DNA from: Clostridia bacterium
Lineage (GTDB): Bacteria > Bacillota > Clostridia > Oscillospirales > Acutalibacteraceae
Direction: 5' to 3'
NCBI GenBank assembly: GCA_900759575.1
Contig: CAAEVU010000204.1
Location: 1 to 10,962 of the forward strand
DNA length: 10,962 nt
Shown: piece after piece, positions 6,774-10,962 of the stretch
How positions within the stretch are numbered: position 1 is the first letter of the stretch
Layout: the number at the start of each line of letters is the position of its first letter
The notes under the pieces: generated by a model
Databases searched by the model: none
Seen by the model: the letters and a program-made list of their open reading frames with translations, nothing else
What the model was told of the DNA's origin: nothing
Made by a program: the position numbers and the translations under genes

Positions 6774-6804
6774 AACAATTTCTTTTGGAAAGGATGGACG
6801 TACT

Positions 6805-7833
6805 ATGCAAACGGTCACATTAGGCAGGACAGGGATCACCGTCAACAAAAACGGATTCGGCGCGCTGCCCATCCAGCGGGTGGGGGCGGATTACGCCGGA
6901 AAATTGCTGCGCAAGGCGTATGAAGCGGGGATCACCTATTTTGACACCGCCCGGTCTTACACCGACAGCGAGGAGAAAATGGGCCTGGCCCTCTCGGACG
7001 TGCGGGAGAAGATCTACATCGCCACCAAGACCCCGTCCACCACGGTGGAGGGCTTTTGGAAGGACCTGGAAACCAGCCTGCGGCTTTTGAAAACCGATTA
7101 TATCGACGTGTACCAGTTCCACAACCCGGAATTCTGCCCCAAGCCCGGGGACGGCACTGGCCTGTATGAAGCCATGCTGGAAGCCAAACAGCAAGGGAAA
7201 ATCCGGTTTATCGGCATCACCAACCACCGGCTCCATGTGGCGGAAGAAGCGGCAGCTTCCGGGTTGTATGACACCTTGCAGTTCCCCTTCTGCTACTTGG
7301 CCACGGACCGGGATATTGCCCTGGTGAACCTGTGCAAGGAAAACAATGTGGGCTTTGTGTCCATGAAGGGCCTCTCCGGCGGGCTTATCACCAATTCCGC
7401 CGCCGCGTACGCCTGGCAGGCCAAGTTTGACAACGCCCTGCCCATCTGGGGTGTGCAGCGGGAAGAAGAGCTGGACGAGTTCATCAGCTATATCGACAAT
7501 CCTCCCACCATGGACGACCCGGAGATCCAGGCTGTCATCGAGAAGGACCGGAAAGAGCTCATCGGCAATTTCTGCCGCGCCTGCGGTTATTGCATGCCCT
7601 GCCCTGCGGGGATCGTCATCAACCAGTGCGCCCGGATGAGCCAGCTCATCCGCCGGAGCCCCTCCGCCAATTTCCTGACCCCGGAAAGCCAGGCCATGAT
7701 GATGAAGGTGGAAGATTGCCTCCACTGTGGCCAGTGCAAGAGCAAATGTCCCTACGGCCTGGATACTCCCACTCTGCTCGAGCAGAATTTGGAGGACTAT
7801 AAAAACATCCTGGCCGGAAAGGTGAAGATCTAA
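6805..7833 (+). CDS. Aldo/keto reductase with C-terminal two-[4Fe-4S] ferredoxin-like domain
   Basis: This is a predicted cytoplasmic NAD(P)H-dependent oxidoreductase of the aldo/keto reductase superfamily fused to an iron-sulfur domain, 342 residues. The catalytic tetrad is readable as Asp47 (FDTA), Tyr52 (RSYTDSE), Lys75 (ATKT) and His106 (YQFHNPE). After the barrel, cysteines C257, C260, C263 and C266 (CRACGYCMPCP) and C305, C308, C311 and C315 (CLHCGQCKSKCPYG) fit two [4Fe-4S] clusters. This architecture is common in anaerobic Clostridia but its substrates are largely unknown. ATG at 6805 is chosen because GGAAAGGA at 6787-6794 precedes it by ten bases and because the protein then starts with the classic QTVTLGRTGI strand. 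The longer frame from 6718 overlaps the leader and is not used. It has its own promoter and terminator, so it is probably monocistronic. Confidence 0.93.
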   Translation: MQTVTLGRTGITVNKNGFGALPIQRVGADYAGKLLRKAYEAGITYFDTARSYTDSEEKMGLALSDVREKIYIATKTPSTTVEGFWKDLETSLRLLKTDYIDVYQFHNPEFCPKPGDGTGLYEAMLEAKQQGKIRFIGITNHRLHVAEEAAASGLYDTLQFPFCYLATDRDIALVNLCKENNVGFVSMKGLSGGLITNSAAAYAWQAKFDNALPIWGVQREEELDEFISYIDNPPTMDDPEIQAVIEKDRKELIGNFCRACGYCMPCPAGIVINQCARMSQLIRRSPSANFLTPESQAMMMKVEDCLHCGQCKSKCPYGLDTPTLLEQNLEDYKNILAGKVKI

Positions 7834-7847
7834 ACGAGCCGAATCCC

Positions 7848-7881
7848 AAAAAAGAAAGCCGCCCATCAGGGCGGCTTTTTT
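7848..7881. terminator. Bidirectional terminator between convergent genes
   Basis: A ten-base-pair stem (AAAGCCGCCC at 7855-7864, GGGCGGCTTT at 7869-7878) with an ATCA loop is flanked by six A on the left (7848-7853) and six T on the right (7876-7881). It can therefore end transcription of the aldo/keto reductase on the + strand and of the MBL-fold gene on the - strand, which stops at 7897. Confidence 0.92.
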
Positions 7882-7896
7882 GCTGAGCGTTCAAGA

Positions 7897-8685
7897 TTAC
7901 AGTTCGTACACGGAACCGTCGTTGGAGAAGGTCATCTGGTCTCCCAGAACAGCCTTGGCAGCGGCCAGTTCCCCTTCAAAGTCGTGAAGGATCTCCAAAC
8001 CGTGGTGGTAGAACACTACCTTGCCCACCTGGATGCCGGAATCTTTCAGCTCCTGGCAAAGCCCGGCAGCGGTGTGATGGCCCGTCTCCAAAAAGACCAT
8101 GTCACAGCCTTCCATCTGGGGAGCGATCTCGGAAAAGTCCCGGAAATCCCCGGAGAACAAAATCTTTTTCCCTTCGGCTTCCACCACAAAGGTGTAGCTC
8201 AGCCAGGGCAGGCCGGGAGCGGGCTGGCCCAGGTGATAGTTGTGGTAAGCGGTGAGTTTGAACCCGTTCTGGTCGTATGCCACCCCGTCGCGGAGCAGAT
8301 GGGGGTCAAGGTGAAAGACGGTTTCGTAATTGCCTTCGCTGGCACGCAGCATGGCCATGACCCCGTCGAAGACAGACAGGTCGGGCATGTGGACCTGGAT
8401 CACTTTGCCCTCCATCCGTGCCTGATGCTCGGGGGAAAGGGTGCAGATCTTCCGGAAATTCCACAGCAAGTGGGGCAGGCCGCCGGTGTGGTCCATGTGG
8501 GTGTGGGTGATAAAGATGGCGGCGGTTTTTTGCTGGTCAATGCCCCCCACATAGGAGGCATAGCCGGCGTTTTCCCCGGCGTCGATGAAGTAAAGGTTTC
8601 CCCCGGTCTCAATGGCTACGCTGGTCTGATGGCGGCCGGGCATGGGTTCCGTGCCGGAACAGCTTCCTAAAACAGTGATCTTCAT
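7897..8685 (-). CDS. MBL-fold metallo-hydrolase
   Basis: This is a cytoplasmic hydrolase of the metallo-beta-lactamase superfamily, 262 residues. The N-terminus MKITVLGSCSGTEP and the motif H61-x-H63-x-D65-H66 (THTHMDHTGG) are close to the RNase Z/PhnP-like branch. Later blocks include an AYHNYHLGQP segment, a metal-ligand Asp in FSGDFRDF, a GHHT segment and a C-terminal HHG. This suggests a dinuclear metal site. The start is set at 8685 because AAAAGGAG (about 8693-8700 on the - strand) lies seven bases upstream and because the longer frame to 8757 would read through the predicted promoter region. It lacks features that would name a substrate; RNase Z, phosphodiesterase or small-molecule hydrolase activity are all possible. 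Divergent to the GH172 gene. Confidence 0.9.
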   Translation of the reverse strand: MKITVLGSCSGTEPMPGRHQTSVAIETGGNLYFIDAGENAGYASYVGGIDQQKTAAIFITHTHMDHTGGLPHLLWNFRKICTLSPEHQARMEGKVIQVHMPDLSVFDGVMAMLRASEGNYETVFHLDPHLLRDGVAYDQNGFKLTAYHNYHLGQPAPGLPWLSYTFVVEAEGKKILFSGDFRDFSEIAPQMEGCDMVFLETGHHTAAGLCQELKDSGIQVGKVVFYHHGLEILHDFEGELAAAKAVLGDQMTFSNDGSVYEL

Positions 8686-8745
8686 ATGGGTGCTCCTTTT
8701 AATATGGTTTCCTAGGATTCCAAAACAGAATAAAACGGTTTCTTT

Positions 8746-8773
8746 AGGATAGCACACCAGGAGAAAAAGTCAA
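8746..8773 (-). promoter_or_regulatory. Promoter of the MBL-fold gene
   Basis: On the - strand TTGACT (8773-8768) and TATCCT (8751-8746) are separated by 16 bases, and the gene start follows at 8685. The -35 is strong, the -10 matches four of six positions. Confidence 0.5.
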
Positions 8774-8780
8774 GGCCGCC

Positions 8781-8794
8781 CCTGGCGCGCCGGG
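8781..8794. promoter_or_regulatory. G/C-rich palindrome between divergent promoters (candidate operator)
   Basis: CCTGGCGCGCCGGG is self-complementary over 14 bases apart from one T-G pair, with a perfect core GGCGCGCC at 8784-8791. It lies where the -35 of the GH172 gene is expected and ten bases or fewer upstream of the -35 of the opposite gene. A regulator bound here could affect both. No regulator gene is in the window. Confidence 0.4.
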
Positions 8795-8802
8795 AAAGAA
8801 CG

Positions 8803-8811
8803 TGTTACAAT
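8803..8811 (+). promoter_or_regulatory. Promoter -10 region of the GH172-family gene
   Basis: TGTTACAAT reads as an extended -10 (TG at 8803-8804, TACAAT at 8806-8811). No convincing -35 is found 17 bases upstream, where the palindrome lies, so the promoter may need the extended -10 or an activator. A ribosome binding site AAAGGAG (8833-8839) and the ATG at 8848 follow. Confidence 0.5.
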
Positions 8812-8847
8812 AGGCCCAGACACAATGGACGTAAAGGAGTGTTTCCT

Positions 8848-9945
8848 ATGTTTTGGAACGGATGGGGCTCCATGCCCCTGATCACCGGCGGCCAAAGCCG
8901 GGCCATCAACGGGGAAAATCCCCGGGGCGAAAAGGGCAAAGGGGGCATGGCCGCCAGCAATTTGGGGCCTTCCCGAAAAGGTTCCCCCTGCCTGGGGAAA
9001 ATCGAGCCGGGGGAAACCGCTGTGCTGGGGGAGATCGACGGCCCTGGAGTGATCCAGCACATCTGGATCACGGTGACCGACAAGACCAGCGACGCCGATT
9101 GCTTTGTGCTGCGGGACCTGGTGTTCCGCATCTACTGGGACGGGGCGGACCGGCCTTCGGTGGAGTGCCCTCTGGGAGATTTCTTCTGCTGCGGCTTTGG
9201 CCAGGGATGCCTGGTCAATTCCCTGCCCATTGTGGTCAATCCAAACCGGGGGTTCAACTGCTATTTCCCCATGCCTTTCCGCAAAAAGGCGAAAATCACC
9301 ATCGAGAACCAGCATAAAAACCCGGTGCCTGCCTTTTTCTTCCAAATCGATTATTGTTTGCAGCCCGTGCCGGAAAACGCCGGGTATTTCCATGCCCAGT
9401 GGCGGCGGCAAAGGCTTACGGAGAAGGGCAAGGACTACGTAGTGTTGGACAACGTCCATGGCCGTGGGCAATATGTGGGCACCTATCTTGCTCTCACCAC
9501 GTTGGAACGGTATTGGTGGGGAGAAGGGGAGATGAAATTCTACATTGACGGGGACCAGGAGTATCCCACCATCTGCGGCACAGGCACAGAGGATTATTTT
9601 GGGGGCGCCTGGAGTTTTGCCCGTCAGGAGAACGGAAAAACAGTGGAGCAGACGTACTGCACCCCGTTTATGGGCTACCCCTTCTATTCCCGTCACGACA
9701 CAGCCGTGCACAACGATTACCACAACGACGACTGCCCGCCCATGCGGGGATTTTACCGTTGGCACATTCCGGACCCCATCCATTTTGAGGAGGACATCCG
9801 GGTGACGCTGCAACAGATCGGTGTGTGCCACCGTGGGCTGTTCGAGCGTCAGGACGATGTGGCCACCGTGGCCTATTGGTACCAGACCCAGCCCTGGACG
9901 GATTTCCCGCCCCTGCCCTCTAAGGAGGAGCGCTGGCCCCGGTAA
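8848..9945 (+). CDS. DUF2961 / GH172-family protein (putative glycoside hydrolase)
   Basis: This is a 365-residue member of the DUF2961 family, now glycoside hydrolase family 172. Characterised members act on difructose dianhydride I or on D-arabinofuranosyl linkages. Family blocks visible are the N-terminal WGSMPLITGGQSRAINGENP, a GEIDGPGVIQHIWITV strand, VECPLGDFFCCG, NRGFNCYFPMPFRKKAKI, FYIDGDQEYPTICGTGTEDY and GFYRWHIPDPIHFEEDI. Glu248 in GTGTEDYF is the most conserved acidic residue and a likely catalytic residue; the assignment is by family resemblance. No signal peptide is present, so the protein is predicted cytoplasmic and would act on imported small saccharides. ATG at 8848 fits an eight-base spacing from AAAGGAG; the GTG at 8839 overlaps that site and is rejected. 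No other sugar gene is nearby, so the substrate is open. Confidence 0.9.
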   Translation: MFWNGWGSMPLITGGQSRAINGENPRGEKGKGGMAASNLGPSRKGSPCLGKIEPGETAVLGEIDGPGVIQHIWITVTDKTSDADCFVLRDLVFRIYWDGADRPSVECPLGDFFCCGFGQGCLVNSLPIVVNPNRGFNCYFPMPFRKKAKITIENQHKNPVPAFFFQIDYCLQPVPENAGYFHAQWRRQRLTEKGKDYVVLDNVHGRGQYVGTYLALTTLERYWWGEGEMKFYIDGDQEYPTICGTGTEDYFGGAWSFARQENGKTVEQTYCTPFMGYPFYSRHDTAVHNDYHNDDCPPMRGFYRWHIPDPIHFEEDIRVTLQQIGVCHRGLFERQDDVATVAYWYQTQPWTDFPPLPSKEERWPR

Positions 9946-9964
9946 GCCCTTTTGGGAGGGCTTA
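9943..9964. terminator. Inverted repeat overlapping both stop codons of convergent genes
   Basis: TAAGCCCT (9943-9950) and AGGGCTTA (9957-9964) form a perfect eight-base-pair stem with a six-base loop. The first TAA is the stop of the + strand GH172 gene and the complement of the last TTA is the stop of the - strand acetyltransferase gene. No T-run follows on either side, so termination by this hairpin alone would be weak. Confidence 0.6.
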
Positions 9965-10962
9965 GAAATGCTCGGTGAGGAACACGGTCCTCTTGGGGAA
10001 CGCGCTGCGCAACGTTTTCCCGTTGGAGGAAAGGACCACACCGGGTTTGTAAAGGGCTTCATCCACAGAGAGGAACCCTAAAAGCAGCTGGGTCAATACC
10101 TGAACGTCCAACGCCAGGTCAGCCTGGAAAGCTTCCAAATCCGGCAGCTTTGTGACAGAGACGGTGCCCTGACGGTTGGCCACCTGAAATACCCCGTTGT
10201 TTTCCGGCAGGAAGTCGTCCTTGACTCCCAAGGTGTAGGATGTGCCTTCTTGAGGGGCTTTCTTTTCCAGTGCCTTTTCCACGTGGATGACCCGTGCCAT
10301 GGGCTGTTCGTAGAAGTTGGAGGACAGGTCGTAACTTTCGTTCAGCAGGGAGTACAGGGGCACGTCGCTGGGCAGGACCAGGCGGAAGGTAGCATACTGG
10401 GCGTTTAACCGGTAGAGCAGGCCCAGCACTTGATACAACCCTTCCGGGCGGACAAAGGCAAGTTCTTTTACGTTGCCGATTTTGGAGAAAGAATCGGTGT
10501 CCTCCGCGGCCAGAACCACATAGGCCAGAGGGCCGGAGCCGTCCTCCAAGAGGTAGGCGTAAAGCCGCTGCTTGTAGGGGTCCTTTCCCAGCAGGGCTTC
10601 CCAGTGGTGGTCCTCCCGCTGGATGGACAGATTGTATTGGGCCAAATGGGCGTTATATACGGTCTTGAAAGGCGTCAAGTCCTGGCCGGGTTGGAACATC
10701 CGCACCTGGCAGGTGCAGCGGAAATTGGAGAGAGATTCCACAGGAATTTGATATTGTGTGGAAAGCTGGCACAGTTCATAGCCAAATTTCCGGTAATAGA
10801 TATGGGAAAAGGGATACAGGGAAGAAAACACGGTTCCCCGGTCCCACATCCAGCGGAGAGCCGTTTGAAAGATCTGGCGCACAGCGCCGCCATACCGGTA
10901 TTCCGGCAGGGAGGAAACCCCTCCCACGCCCACCATGGGCACCCAGGTCCCCTCATATTGCA
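9962..10962 (-). CDS. Eis-like GNAT N-acetyltransferase, 5' end beyond the window
   Basis: This is a partial gene: 332 C-terminal residues are present and the frame stays open through the right edge. The GNAT acetyl-CoA motif is visible as VGVGGVSSLPEYRYGGAVRQ, followed by YPFSHIYYRKFGYE, both typical of the Eis (enhanced intracellular survival) family. A second GNAT-like region and a C-terminal sterol-carrier-like region (NNGVFQVANRQG, ADLALDVQVLTQLLLGFLS) follow. The protein ends in Phe; in Mycobacterium tuberculosis Eis the C-terminal Phe carboxylate and a Tyr of an FGY motif serve in catalysis, and both seem kept here. Full-length relatives have about 390-410 residues, so some 60-70 are missing. 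Eis proteins acetylate amines, including aminoglycosides in mycobacteria; in Clostridia the natural substrate is unknown. The GTG at 10942 and nearby ATG codons are internal, not the start. Confidence 0.9.
   Translation of the reverse strand, partial: QYEGTWVPMVGVGGVSSLPEYRYGGAVRQIFQTALRWMWDRGTVFSSLYPFSHIYYRKFGYELCQLSTQYQIPVESLSNFRCTCQVRMFQPGQDLTPFKTVYNAHLAQYNLSIQREDHHWEALLGKDPYKQRLYAYLLEDGSGPLAYVVLAAEDTDSFSKIGNVKELAFVRPEGLYQVLGLLYRLNAQYATFRLVLPSDVPLYSLLNESYDLSSNFYEQPMARVIHVEKALEKKAPQEGTSYTLGVKDDFLPENNGVFQVANRQGTVSVTKLPDLEAFQADLALDVQVLTQLLLGFLSVDEALYKPGVVLSSNGKTLRSAFPKRTVFLTEHF

Noticed and set aside
6718..6804. N-terminal extension of the aldo/keto reductase to 6718
   Set aside because: It would translate the structured leader and lie upstream of the good ribosome binding site; family proteins start at the QTVTLGRTGI strand.
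7984..8670. 228-codon + strand frame opposite the MBL-fold gene
   Set aside because: The - strand product has the THTHMDHTGG metal motif and a good ribosome binding site; the + strand frame has neither.
8686..8757. N-terminal extension of the MBL-fold protein to 8757
   Set aside because: It would place the start codon at the predicted -10 region and adds residues absent from the family; the MKITVLG start has a clear ribosome binding site.
8770..10062. 430-codon - strand frame opposite the GH172 gene
   Set aside because: It runs across the divergent promoter region, the convergent junction and the end of the acetyltransferase gene in another frame, with no family features.
1..10962. CRISPR array, tRNA, rRNA, transposase or phage genes
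   Set aside because: No spaced repeat series, cloverleaf-like sequence or mobile-element protein motif was seen on either strand by eye; short remnants could be missed.

Overview
The window looks like a chromosomal segment of a gut-type Clostridia bacterium, probably Oscillospirales. This rests on general look only: moderately high G+C with G/C-rich third positions, purine-rich AGGAGG-type ribosome binding sites, frequent GTG and TTG starts, intrinsic terminators, and a typical Firmicutes mix of families. No phage gene, transposase, tRNA, rRNA or CRISPR array is visible.

Region 1 (1-6652) is one long + strand operon. It begins with an oligopeptide-type (Opp/Dpp class) ABC importer: a substrate-binding protein, two permeases and two ATPases. 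Two calcineurin-like metallophosphoesterases of different subfamilies follow directly. Every junction from the second permease onward overlaps at start and stop codons, so the phosphoesterases appear translationally coupled to the second ATPase. The operon ends at a UUCG-loop terminator. The binding-protein gene has lost its 5' end. Roughly the first 60 bases of the window are A/T-rich and unlike the coding sequence, and the signal peptide and first part of the mature domain are missing.

Region 2 (6660-7881) is a monocistronic aldo/keto reductase gene. It has a good extended -10 promoter, a structured leader of about 100 bases, and a C-terminal domain with cysteines for two [4Fe-4S] clusters. 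A bidirectional terminator separates it from the convergent metallo-beta-lactamase-fold gene.

Region 3 (7897-10962) holds that MBL-fold hydrolase on the - strand, a divergent DUF2961/GH172-family gene on the + strand, and the 3' part of an Eis-like N-acetyltransferase on the - strand that runs off the right edge. The divergent promoter region carries a G/C-rich palindrome. The GH172 and Eis-like genes converge on a perfect inverted repeat that contains both stop codons.

The best candidate for something new is the importer joined to two phosphoesterases. One reading is uptake of a phosphate-ester substrate followed by intracellular dephosphorylation, similar in logic to the agrocinopine (acc) system of Agrobacterium. 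That reading is inference, and the substrate is unknown.
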